From: BB31 sp964582525
GTDB lineage: Bacteria; Pseudomonadota; Gammaproteobacteria; Beggiatoales; Beggiatoaceae
DNA length: 46,421 bases
NCBI GenBank assembly: GCA_964582525.1
Contig: CAZOSP010000013.1
Span: 1-46,421 of the forward strand
Direction of reading: 5' to 3'
A model generated the notes under the pieces. It had not been told where the DNA came from. It saw only the letters and a list, made by a program, of their open reading frames with translations, and ran no database searches. Below are positions 7,877 through 16,013 of this stretch, piece after piece. Each line of letters opens with the position of its first letter. The first letter of the stretch is position 1. The position numbers and the translations under genes were made by a program.

Positions 7877-8734
7877 CTACAAACTATCAGGATCAATACC
7901 CAAAGCCCGTAATCGCTCTGCCATACGATAGGCTTTTTCTTCAGCACCGGCGGCGCGGTTTTGCGCGGCTTGCGCCTCAGCCTGTGCCGCTTGCGCCTCA
8001 GCCTGTGCCGTTTGTGCCTCAGCCTGTGCTATTTGAGTCTGTTCTTTGGCACAGGGCAACCAATTATCATTTTTATCATACCAACGTATCCAGCGTGTAT
8101 TAACGCTTTCATATTCACCCTCCCAAACCCCCAATCCTAACCCCACCTCATCCACCCAAAAACGCTGACAGGGCAAGGGCAAATGTTGGCGTTGATAACG
8201 CCCGTTGTACAAATGAAATGCTCGTAAGAGACCTGAATAACGGCTAAACACAAAATAATACGGCACTTGCAGGTATCGCTCATACACCTCCCATTTACAG
8301 GGCGGCTTGCCCGCGTCCCGCACGGTCATACCCAAATCTTCCTGATCGGTCCCCGGCGAGAGCAATTCAATGACAATATTAGGCGGTCTTTTTTCCTGCC
8401 ATATCACATAACTTAAACGCATATCATGCCCCTCATACAAGCGCGATCCCCCTAGCACCGCAAACCAATCAGGACGCTTGTACCAATAGGGCTGATCGGA
8501 CTGGTAATAGACATTCATATCCGCCGCGACAAACACCTGTTCAGGGGGGCAATGGGGTGGCACAAAAGTCTCGCGCAGCAACTGCGGCTGTAATAAATGA
8601 AATTCGTCAGGCAAACCAGGTTCCTCCGGGTCTTCGCTGGGCAAGTCATACATGGTGGGTAAATCTTCCTTAGAAGAACCCTGCGGATCGGCATGTAGCG
8701 GAAAGCTAAATGCTTTTAATAAAGGTGCGGACAT
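7877..8734 (-). CDS. Uma2 family (DUF820) PD-(D/E)XK nuclease-like protein
   Basis: A 285-residue protein. The central domain carries PPNIVIELLSPGT, the Glu-containing strand of the Uma2/DUF820 restriction-endonuclease-like fold, and VPYYFVFSR further on. The C-terminal 70 residues are an Ala/Gln/Glu heptad repeat (AQAEAQT units, DNA about 7965-8045) that should form a coiled coil, ending LRALGIDPDSL. Such proteins occur in many copies in cyanobacteria and sulfur bacteria and their function is not established. The start chosen is ATG at 8734, behind AAGGAG with seven bases spacing. A TTG six bases upstream is also in frame. Confidence 0.85.
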   Translation of the reverse strand: MSAPLLKAFSFPLHADPQGSSKEDLPTMYDLPSEDPEEPGLPDEFHLLQPQLLRETFVPPHCPPEQVFVAADMNVYYQSDQPYWYKRPDWFAVLGGSRLYEGHDMRLSYVIWQEKRPPNIVIELLSPGTDQEDLGMTVRDAGKPPCKWEVYERYLQVPYYFVFSRYSGLLRAFHLYNGRYQRQHLPLPCQRFWVDEVGLGLGVWEGEYESVNTRWIRWYDKNDNWLPCAKEQTQIAQAEAQTAQAEAQAAQAEAQAAQNRAAGAEEKAYRMAERLRALGIDPDSL

Positions 8735-8782
8735 GAGCAAACTCCTTAATCAACACATAAAAACATTACGACAGAAATTTTG

Positions 8783-8810
8783 CTTGAAAAGTAAGCAGCT
8801 TACCCCACTT
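8783..8810 (+). promoter_or_regulatory. Sigma-32 heat-shock promoter of dnaK
   Basis: CTTGAAA at 8783-8789 and CCCCACTT at 8803-8810 are 13 bases apart. This matches the gammaproteobacterial RpoH consensus (CTTGAAA, 11-16 bases, CCCCATNT) with one difference. It lies about 93 bases before the dnaK ATG. Confidence 0.78.
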
Positions 8811-8903
8811 CAAGGGGCAGTTCAAAACCAGAAATCTAAGCAACCATTAAACCCCAAACGCAAGTAAACAACTTGCGCAGATTCAAACAACGAGGAAAAT
8901 AAA

Positions 8904-10880
8904 ATGGCAAAAATTATCGGCATTGATTTAGGCACAACCAACTCCTGCGTCGCTGTCATGGAAAGCGGTACAGCGCGTGTTATCGAAAACAGCGAAGGCG
9001 CACGTACCACCCCATCGATTATCGCCTTCAGTAAAGACGACGATGAAGTATTAGTTGGGCAAGCCGCCAAACGCCAAGCCGTGACCAATCCTAGCAACAC
9101 GCTATTTGCGGTCAAACGCCTGATTGGACGGCGTTTTCAAGATGAAGTCGTACAACGTGACGTAAAAATGGTGCCCTACAAAATTGTCGGCGCGGACAAC
9201 GGCGATGCCTGGGTAGAAGTTAAAAACAAAAAAATGGCACCGCCGGAAATCTCAGCGCGGGTTTTGCAAAAAATGAAAAAAACCGCTGAAGATTACTTAG
9301 GCGAAGAAATCCGCGAAGCCGTCATTACCGTCCCGGCTTATTTCAACGACTCGCAACGTCAAGCCACCAAAGACGCAGGGCGCATCGCCGGACTTGAAGT
9401 CAAACGCATTATCAACGAACCCACTGCCGCGGCGCTTGCCTATGGCATGGACAAAAAACGCGGCGACGCAAAGATCGCTGTCTATGACCTCGGCGGCGGC
9501 ACGTTTGACATCTCCATTATCGAAATTGCCGCAGTTGACGGCGAACACCAATTTGAAGTGCTATCCACCAACGGCGACACCTTCTTAGGTGGCGAAGACT
9601 TCGACCTGCGCATCATCAACTACTTGGCTGACGAATTCAAAAAAGACACAGGTTTCGACCTGCACAATGATCCTTTGGCACTGCAACGCCTCAAAGAAGC
9701 CGCAGAAAAAGCCAAAATCGAACTCTCTGCCGGACAACAAACTGACATCAACCTGCCCTACATCACCGCCGATGCCAGCGGACCCAAGCACTTAAATCTC
9801 AAACTCACGCGCTCCAAATTTGAGGCACTGGTTGAAGACTTGGTCATGCGCACCATTGCGCCCTGCAAAACTGCCTTAAATGACGCAGGCTTATCGGCTT
9901 CAGAAATCGACGAAGTGATCTTAGTCGGCGGACAAACCCGTATGCCTAAAGTGCAAGAAGAAGTCGAAAAATTCTTTGGCAAGTCGCCGCGCAAAGATGT
10001 CAACCCCGACGAAGCGGTTGCGGTTGGCGCGGCGATTCAAGGCGGCGTATTAGCGGGCGACGTGAAAGACGTATTATTGCTCGACGTCACTCCGTTAAGC
10101 CTAGGTATCGAAACCTTGGGCGGCGTGATGACCAAACTCATCGAGAAAAACACCACGATTCCAACCAAAGCCTCGCAAGTCTTCTCCACCGCCGAAGACA
10201 GCCAAACGGCGGTGACCGTGCATGTACTGCAAGGCGAGCGCGAAATGGCTTCCGCCAACAAATCGCTGGGGCGTTTCGATCTTGCCGACATCCCACCCGC
10301 CCGTCGTGGTGTGCCACAAATTGAAGTGGGCTTTGACATTGATGCCAACGGCATTCTGCACGTTTCTGCCAAAGACAAAGCGACTGGTAAAGAACAGTCC
10401 ATCCGCATCACCGCCTCCAGCGGCTTGAGCGATGAAGAAGTTGAAAAAATGATCAAAGACGCAGAAGCTCATGCTGCCGAAGACAAAAAATTCCAAGAAT
10501 TAATCACAGCGCGTAATCAAGCCGACAACATGATTCACGCTACTGAAAAATCCTTAGAAGACTTAGGCGACAAAGTTGAAGCGTCCGAAAAAGAACGCAT
10601 CCAAAAAGCCATAGAAGCGGTCAAGGAAGCCATGAAGGGCGAGGACAAAGACGACATTGAAGGCAAAACCAAAGCACTGGCAGAAGTCTCCAACAAGCTC
10701 GCCGAGCAAATGTACGCGCAAGCGGGTGGCAACGGCGCACCCGATATGGGCGGCTTCACTGATGCCGCCGCAGCAGCAGCGGCGGCAGGTGCAGCAGGCG
10801 AAGCTAACGCACAGCAAAAACCAGCGGACGACAATGTCGTTGATGCTGAGTTTGAGGAAATCAAAGACAAGAAATCGTAA
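8904..10880 (+). CDS. dnaK: Chaperone DnaK (Hsp70)
   Basis: A 658-residue ATP-driven folding chaperone. The N-terminal ATPase has IDLGTTNSCVAV, the DLGGGTFD phosphate loop and VGGQTRMP. The interdomain linker DVLLLDVTPLSLG and the peptide-binding domain follow. The tail is Gly/Ala-rich and ends EFEEIKDKKS, close to the standard EEVKD motif. AGGA precedes the ATG at the right distance and a sigma-32 promoter lies upstream. grpE does not lie directly upstream and dnaJ does not follow, unlike the common grpE-dnaK-dnaJ order, so the partners must be encoded elsewhere. Confidence 0.98.
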   Translation: MAKIIGIDLGTTNSCVAVMESGTARVIENSEGARTTPSIIAFSKDDDEVLVGQAAKRQAVTNPSNTLFAVKRLIGRRFQDEVVQRDVKMVPYKIVGADNGDAWVEVKNKKMAPPEISARVLQKMKKTAEDYLGEEIREAVITVPAYFNDSQRQATKDAGRIAGLEVKRIINEPTAAALAYGMDKKRGDAKIAVYDLGGGTFDISIIEIAAVDGEHQFEVLSTNGDTFLGGEDFDLRIINYLADEFKKDTGFDLHNDPLALQRLKEAAEKAKIELSAGQQTDINLPYITADASGPKHLNLKLTRSKFEALVEDLVMRTIAPCKTALNDAGLSASEIDEVILVGGQTRMPKVQEEVEKFFGKSPRKDVNPDEAVAVGAAIQGGVLAGDVKDVLLLDVTPLSLGIETLGGVMTKLIEKNTTIPTKASQVFSTAEDSQTAVTVHVLQGEREMASANKSLGRFDLADIPPARRGVPQIEVGFDIDANGILHVSAKDKATGKEQSIRITASSGLSDEEVEKMIKDAEAHAAEDKKFQELITARNQADNMIHATEKSLEDLGDKVEASEKERIQKAIEAVKEAMKGEDKDDIEGKTKALAEVSNKLAEQMYAQAGGNGAPDMGGFTDAAAAAAAAGAAGEANAQQKPADDNVVDAEFEEIKDKKS

Positions 10881-10933
10881 TTCACTATTCACTTGCGCAA
10901 GCTTTGTTACTGACGTTACGCAACCGTGGAACG

Positions 10934-11010
10934 TCACAATTGTTCGCGCCCCTACGCCAAACCTGACAGGTCTTTGAGACCTGCCAGGTTTTTACTGGGC
11001 GGGGTGAACG
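10934..11010. repeat. Bipartite palindromic repeat behind dnaK, terminator-like
   Basis: The inner stem is AAACCTGACAGGTCT (10959-10973) against 10977-10991, 15 bp with one mismatch, followed by T residues. The outer arms GTTC..CCCC (10942-10952) and GGGGTGAAC (11001-11009) bracket it. A closely similar element lies at 35963-36040. It probably ends dnaK transcription. The rest of 10881-11203 shows a 6-bp GACGTT/AACGTC inverted repeat at about 10912-10935 and a duplicated CAGCATTGGA (about 11039 and 11054), but no gene. Confidence 0.7.
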
Positions 11011-11203
11011 CTTGTAACGTCAGCCGCTTATACTGCTGCCAGCATTGGACCGGCAGCATTGGAAAAGTTTACCGCCAGCAGCCTATCTTACCCATCCAAC
11101 CCGCTGGTTCGGCAGCCCGATCAAATCCGTATGCCGTAAAAAAACGCAGCAAATCCACACTATCAGGGAATTACCTCAGTTAATGAAGAATGAAGGATGA
11201 ACA

Positions 11204-11755
11204 ATGCCCAAAAAAGCCAGCAGCAAGCCCGTCAGTATTGCGAGTACCCTCATTGTTATTGTGGCGGCAGTGATTGCCGCTTTTGTCGCCTATAAACAAA
11301 TTTATTTGGTCAGCAAGGTGACGGCGAATATGCCCGAGCAGGCGATGAGTCGTGGCATTGCCGTCTGTATGCAGAAGCATGTTACGCCCGCACAACTTAA
11401 ACAAGAATTAGCAAAAACTGACTTAAACTTAAACCTGGGCAATTTACTCGGTTCTATGTGGGATACGGTGTCGAGTTCGGTGGTTGAGGTGGAGATTAAG
11501 AAAAATTACATCAGCGAAGTGAAGGTGTTAAGTATCCAAGATTTTATGGGAAAAAATGCAGAAATGCGTGTGACGGGATCGGTGGATGTGGTCTCAAAAG
11601 TACCGGTGGTAGGCGAAATAGCTAACCGCAAAGATTATCAATTAGTCTTAGTCAAGCGTGATCAGCAGTACCATTTTAATGGATTATCGGTGAAAAAACC
11701 GGATTCGGCGCAGTGGGATGATTGGCAGTGCGCACAGGATTTGGCAGCGTTTTAA
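11204..11755 (+). CDS. Hypothetical membrane-anchored protein
   Basis: A 183-residue protein with a short Lys-rich start and one membrane segment at residues about 12-32 (TLIVIVAAVIAAFVAY), so most of it is probably periplasmic. The rest is soluble, with two Cys (one in IAVCMQKH, one in WQCAQDL). No family recognised. AAGGA at 11193-11197 is spaced six bases from the ATG. It lies 34 bases before an RND pump gene on the same strand and could be an accessory to it, which is inference from position only. Confidence 0.75.
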   Translation: MPKKASSKPVSIASTLIVIVAAVIAAFVAYKQIYLVSKVTANMPEQAMSRGIAVCMQKHVTPAQLKQELAKTDLNLNLGNLLGSMWDTVSSSVVEVEIKKNYISEVKVLSIQDFMGKNAEMRVTGSVDVVSKVPVVGEIANRKDYQLVLVKRDQQYHFNGLSVKKPDSAQWDDWQCAQDLAAF

Positions 11756-11789
11756 TGGCGGCGTTATACTCATACCTGAGAGAACAACG

Positions 11790-14700
11790 ATGAACCTTAT
11801 TCACATTGCAATCCATCGTCCTACTGCTGTTATCGCTGCGGTGCTGATGGTCGTGATGTTCGGTGCTTTGGCACTCAAAACAATTCCCGTGCAACTCGCG
11901 CCCGATGTGCGTAAGCCTATTATTACCGTGACAACTAACTGGTTTGGTGCGGCACCGGTGGACATTGAGCGCGAAATCATCAACCAGCAAGAAGATGTGC
12001 TGAAAGGCTTGGAAGGGCTGGAGCAAATGACCAGCAGCTCGACCAACGGAAAAGGCGAAATCACCCTCGAATTTGCGATAGGGCAGAATATGGATAAAGC
12101 CTTATTGCTGGTGGCAAACCGTCTAGATCGTGTGTCTTCGTATCCCGCCGAAGCTGACAAGCCCACTCTGGACACCGCCGGCTCAGATGATAATCCGATT
12201 GCCTGGATTGTGATGAAGCGCACCGAAGGCAACACGCGCCCGATTCACGAATATGGCGATTTTGCTGAAGACGTGATTAAAGCACGCTTAGAGCGTGTGT
12301 CAGGGATTAGCCGCGTTAATGTATTTGGCGGCAGTGAGCGCGAATTGCGTTTAATTATTGAGCCGCAAAAGCTGGCGCAATTTGGTTTAACGATTACACA
12401 GATGGCGACTATTTTACGCGCTGCCAATATTTCTTTGTCTGCCGGCGATGTGGAAGAAGGCAAGCGGCGTTACGTGGTACGCACCGAGAGCGAGCTGAAC
12501 AATTTTGACGTGATTGACCAAATCGCTTTAGTCAGCCGCCGCGACCCAGACACCGGGCGCACGGTGCGCGTCATGCTCAAAGACATTGCCACAGTCGAAT
12601 TTGGCTACAAAGAACCCACAGCCCGCATCCGTCATCTTGGCGAACCGGCGATGGCGATCAATGCGGTGCGCGAAACGGGCGCGAATGTTATTGAAATTAT
12701 GCGGGATTTGCGCGAAGGCATTGCAGAACTTAACCGCGACAGCTTGCCACAAGAGCGTTTGCAACTGAAACAAGTCTATGATGAAACCATTTACATCGAT
12801 TCAGCCATCGCCTTAGTCCAGCAAAATATTTATGTCGGCGGCACATTAGCCGCTTTGGTTTTAATGCTATTTTTGCGCTCACTGGGAGCAACGGCGGTGG
12901 TCTCGCTGGCAATTCCAGTGTCGATTATCGGTTCGTTTGTAGCAATGGCAGCAATGGGACGTTCGATCAACGTCATTTCGCTGGCGGGTTTGGCGTTTGC
13001 AGTCGGCATGGTAGTGGATGCGGCGATTGTCGTGTTGGAAAATATTTACCGTTTGCGGCAGCAGCATCTGCCGCCTGACGAAGCAGCATACAAGGGCGCG
13101 TCACAGGTGTGGGGAGCGGTGTTCGTGTCAGCCTTGACCACCGTCATGGTATTCATTCCGGTGTTAGTCATGGAGCTAGAAGTCAGCCAACTGTTCCGCG
13201 ACATCGCGGTTGCCATTTCGGTGGCTGTCACGCTCTCGCTGATTGGCGCGGTAACGGTCATTCCGGCATTGGCTAAACGCTTTTTGCGCGGCGACGTAGT
13301 GGATCACGCGGTACATCGCCGCGTCCCCATTCTTGATCCGCTTGCCAAGCTGTTCGTGCGCCTGGTAATGGGCTTTACTGGCGTAGTCGTGCGTCATCGT
13401 ATATTCGCCCTGACAGTGGTGCTAACGGTGTCTGTGGGTGCCGTGTTTATCACCTGGAAGTTTCTACCCAAACTCGAATACTTACCCGAAGGCAACCGCA
13501 ATCTGGTGTTTGGTATCATTTTGCCACCGCCGGGCTACAATCTCGACACCATGAGCGGCATTGCAAAAAACTTAGAAGATACCGTCAGACCGCTGTGGGC
13601 AAGCGAAACGGGCGCGCAATCAGAACCCGGACAGCCGCCTAAAATTGACAACTTTTTCTTTGTCGCGCTCAACTCGCGCACCATCGTCGGTGCCTCCGCA
13701 GTCGACAGTGCGCGAGTAGCAGAATTAATCCCAATATTGAGCGAACCTATTTTTAGCGAACCCGGCACTTTCGGCTTTATGACGCAACCTTCCATTTTCG
13801 GGCGCGGCATTGGCGGACAACGCGCAATTAATCTCGACATTTCAGGACCTGACCTAGAAAAAGTCTTACAAGTCGCGCTGCAAGCGACCGCCATCGTCAA
13901 CGACATCCTGCCGCGCTCGGCAGGCAACCAATTCCGACCACAGCCCGGACTCGAACTCGGCGCACCGGAGCTCAGAGTTTTGCCGCACTACATCCGCCTT
14001 GCCGACAGCGGCGTGACACCGCAAGATTTAGCCTTGTCAGTTGATGCTTATAACGATGGCTTGCGTTTACTGGAAATCACCCTGGGCGGCAAACGCATAG
14101 ATTTAATGCTGATGGGAGCTGAAAACAATATCAGCAACACACAAGGCATCGGGCAGTTACCGGTAGTCACCGTAGATGGCACTATTTTACCAGTGTCCGC
14201 TTTAGCAGAAGTCAAACTGACCGCCGGTCCTACTGAAATTCGCCACCTTGAACGCGTGCGCACAGTGACGCTGGAAATTCTTCCCGCGCCCAATATTCCC
14301 CTAGAAAGCGCGATGGAAATGATTCAAAAACAAGTGATTCAGCCTTTAACAGAAAAAGGCTTGCCGCCGGAAATCAGCCTCTCGCTGTCCGGCACCGCAG
14401 ACCAGTTGACCGAAACTTGGAACGCCATGGTGTGGCAATTACTGATTGCCATTGCCATTGTTTATCTGGTCATGGCAGTGTTATTTGAAAGCTTCAGCTA
14501 TCCACTCATTATCATGCTTTCGGTGCCACTCGCCAGCGCCGGCGCGGTGTTAGGACTGGCGGCTCTTAATCTATTTACTTTCCAAGCACTGGACATGCTG
14601 ACTCTGCTCGGCTTCGTCATTCTCATCGGCATTGTCGTCAACAACGCCATTTTGCTAGTGCATCAAACCCTCTATCACCTGCGCGAAGAAGCGATGGAAA

Positions 14701-14969
14701 CCCAAGCCGCCATTCTCGAAGCCACACGCAATCGTATTCGCCCGATATTCATGTCCACCCTGACTTCCGTATTTGGCATGTTACCGCTAGTGCTGTTCCC
14801 CGGCGCAGGTTCAGAACTGTATCGCGGTTTAGGTACAGTGGTCCTCAGCGGCTTGGCATTCTCAGCCGTATTGACCCTAGTGATTATTCCCAGCCTATTA
14901 AGCTTATTCATAAAACGCACACCACTGAGAGATGAACATTCAAAAATACCCGAAACTCAAACTCTCTAG
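11790..14969 (+). CDS. RND-family efflux permease subunit
   Basis: A 1059-residue inner-membrane proton-driven pump subunit of the AcrB-like RND superfamily. It starts MNLIHIAIHRPTAV, giving the first transmembrane helix, and has two repeats of six-helix bundles around large periplasmic loops. The TM4 region reads GMVVDAAIVVLEN, with one of the two AcrB aspartates. The TM10 region reads IVVNNAILLV, with Asn where AcrB has the proton-relay Lys. This fits a less studied RND subgroup. No membrane-fusion or outer-membrane partner is adjacent. ATG at 11790 is chosen because upstream in-frame sequence overlaps the preceding gene and lacks homology. Confidence 0.9.
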   Translation: MNLIHIAIHRPTAVIAAVLMVVMFGALALKTIPVQLAPDVRKPIITVTTNWFGAAPVDIEREIINQQEDVLKGLEGLEQMTSSSTNGKGEITLEFAIGQNMDKALLLVANRLDRVSSYPAEADKPTLDTAGSDDNPIAWIVMKRTEGNTRPIHEYGDFAEDVIKARLERVSGISRVNVFGGSERELRLIIEPQKLAQFGLTITQMATILRAANISLSAGDVEEGKRRYVVRTESELNNFDVIDQIALVSRRDPDTGRTVRVMLKDIATVEFGYKEPTARIRHLGEPAMAINAVRETGANVIEIMRDLREGIAELNRDSLPQERLQLKQVYDETIYIDSAIALVQQNIYVGGTLAALVLMLFLRSLGATAVVSLAIPVSIIGSFVAMAAMGRSINVISLAGLAFAVGMVVDAAIVVLENIYRLRQQHLPPDEAAYKGASQVWGAVFVSALTTVMVFIPVLVMELEVSQLFRDIAVAISVAVTLSLIGAVTVIPALAKRFLRGDVVDHAVHRRVPILDPLAKLFVRLVMGFTGVVVRHRIFALTVVLTVSVGAVFITWKFLPKLEYLPEGNRNLVFGIILPPPGYNLDTMSGIAKNLEDTVRPLWASETGAQSEPGQPPKIDNFFFVALNSRTIVGASAVDSARVAELIPILSEPIFSEPGTFGFMTQPSIFGRGIGGQRAINLDISGPDLEKVLQVALQATAIVNDILPRSAGNQFRPQPGLELGAPELRVLPHYIRLADSGVTPQDLALSVDAYNDGLRLLEITLGGKRIDLMLMGAENNISNTQGIGQLPVVTVDGTILPVSALAEVKLTAGPTEIRHLERVRTVTLEILPAPNIPLESAMEMIQKQVIQPLTEKGLPPEISLSLSGTADQLTETWNAMVWQLLIAIAIVYLVMAVLFESFSYPLIIMLSVPLASAGAVLGLAALNLFTFQALDMLTLLGFVILIGIVVNNAILLVHQTLYHLREEAMETQAAILEATRNRIRPIFMSTLTSVFGMLPLVLFPGAGSELYRGLGTVVLSGLAFSAVLTLVIIPSLLSLFIKRTPLRDEHSKIPETQTL

Positions 14970-15012
14970 GCTTTGCAAACCTAGCGTAACCGTTCAACGC
15001 CCCGTGCAAGAC

Positions 15013-15117
15013 CTGACCGGTCTTCAAGACCGGTCAGTCGGGTAGGGTAGGCAACATCTTTTCGTTGCCCACTATCAGGGCATTGCATGGTGGGCAAAAC
15101 GCAAGGATGTTTTGCCC
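15013..15117. repeat. Cluster of three palindromic repeats before bpt
   Basis: CTGACCGGTCTT (15013-15024) pairs perfectly with 15026-15037, a member of the CCTGACAGGT family. GGCAAC at 15050-15055 pairs with GTTGCC at 15064-15069. GGGCAAAAC at 15092-15100 pairs with GTTTTGCCC at 15109-15117. The first may terminate the pump transcript. The last two belong to a GTAGGGTNGGC-type dispersed family also seen at about 15933-15970. Confidence 0.75.
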
Positions 15118-15157
15118 CATCCTTGTATCTACAGGGCTTATTGAATCGAGACACACC

Positions 15158-15871
15158 ATGCGTCCCCTTACCCAACATCGCCAACTTAACCTTTACGCTA
15201 CGCCACCGCACGATTGCAGCTATCTGCCCGGCAATCAAGCAACCACCATTTTTCTTGATCCCCATATTCACAAAGACCCGCATCTATACAGCCGTTTATC
15301 GGCGCAAGGCTTTCGGCGTAGCGGCGACCACCTGTACCGCCCGCATTGTCAAAGCTGCACAGCCTGCGAAGCGGTACGTGTGCCAGTCCGGGATTTTCAA
15401 TTTCGCCGTGTACAAAAGCGCGTTTGGACTAAAAATGCCGATCTAAACATTCGCGCTTGCGCGCCCGTCTATTGCGCCGAGCATTTCCAACTCTATCATC
15501 ATTACCTTGCACAACGTCACCGCGGCGGCGGCATGGACGATCCCACCCCCGATACCTACATGCAGTTTCTCACCAGCCATTGGGCAGAAAGCTGTTTTTA
15601 CGAATTTCGTTTAGCCGACAAACTGCTCATGGTGGCAGTCGTTGATTTATTTGAACAAGGCTTGTCTGCTGTCTATACTTTTTTCGATACACAATACGAA
15701 CATCGCAGTTTAGGCAACTATGCCGTGTTATTTGAAATTCAAGAAGCCAAACGTCTAGGCTTAAATTGGTTATATCTAGGCTATTGGATTGATGGCTGCC
15801 AAAAAATGAACTACAAAACCAATTATCAGCCGCTTGAGCATTATGTGCAGAATAAATGGCTAAAAAAATAG
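15158..15871 (+). CDS. bpt: Aspartate/glutamate leucyltransferase
   Basis: A 237-residue aminoacyl-tRNA-protein transferase of the ATE family. It adds Leu from Leu-tRNA to N-terminal Asp or Glu of proteins, marking them for ClpAP through the N-end rule. The N-terminal cysteine pair CQSCTAC, RVWTKNADL, and the C-terminal signature YLGYWIDGCQKMNYKTNY are all present. Length matches the bacterial Bpt type. The ATG at 15158 is chosen because the domain starts there. Upstream in-frame codons lie in the repeat cluster. Confidence 0.93.
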   Translation: MRPLTQHRQLNLYATPPHDCSYLPGNQATTIFLDPHIHKDPHLYSRLSAQGFRRSGDHLYRPHCQSCTACEAVRVPVRDFQFRRVQKRVWTKNADLNIRACAPVYCAEHFQLYHHYLAQRHRGGGMDDPTPDTYMQFLTSHWAESCFYEFRLADKLLMVAVVDLFEQGLSAVYTFFDTQYEHRSLGNYAVLFEIQEAKRLGLNWLYLGYWIDGCQKMNYKTNYQPLEHYVQNKWLKK

Positions 15872-15882
15872 CATTCGCGTTC

Positions 15883-15970
15883 GCGCCACAAAAAGACGTG
15901 GCGCAAACCCTACTGGCTGCCTGTTAGCTTAGGTAGGGTGCGCGACGTCTTTTCGTCGAAGCACGCGGGA
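15883..15970. repeat. Two dispersed hairpin repeats between bpt and the CheB/CheR kinase
   Basis: GCGCCAC (15883-15889) pairs with GTGGCGC (15898-15904). A GTAGGGTGCGC element follows at about 15933-15970, with CGACG (15943-15947) and CGTCG (15954-15958) around TCTTTT. The second shares its template with 15042-15069, and its inverse is recognisable at about 20783-20826. Confidence 0.65.
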
Positions 15971-16013
15971 TGACTATCCACATTCACAACCAAACCTTAA
16001 AGAGACTTTTTCA

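Noticed and set aside
8733..8867. Plus-strand frame of 44 codons between the Uma2 and dnaK genes
   Set aside because: It overlaps the Uma2 start, runs through the sigma-32 promoter, and is low-complexity Lys/Gln. More likely chance.
10535..10885. Long minus-strand frames within dnaK
   Set aside because: Shadows of a high-quality dnaK frame, no ribosome site or homology.
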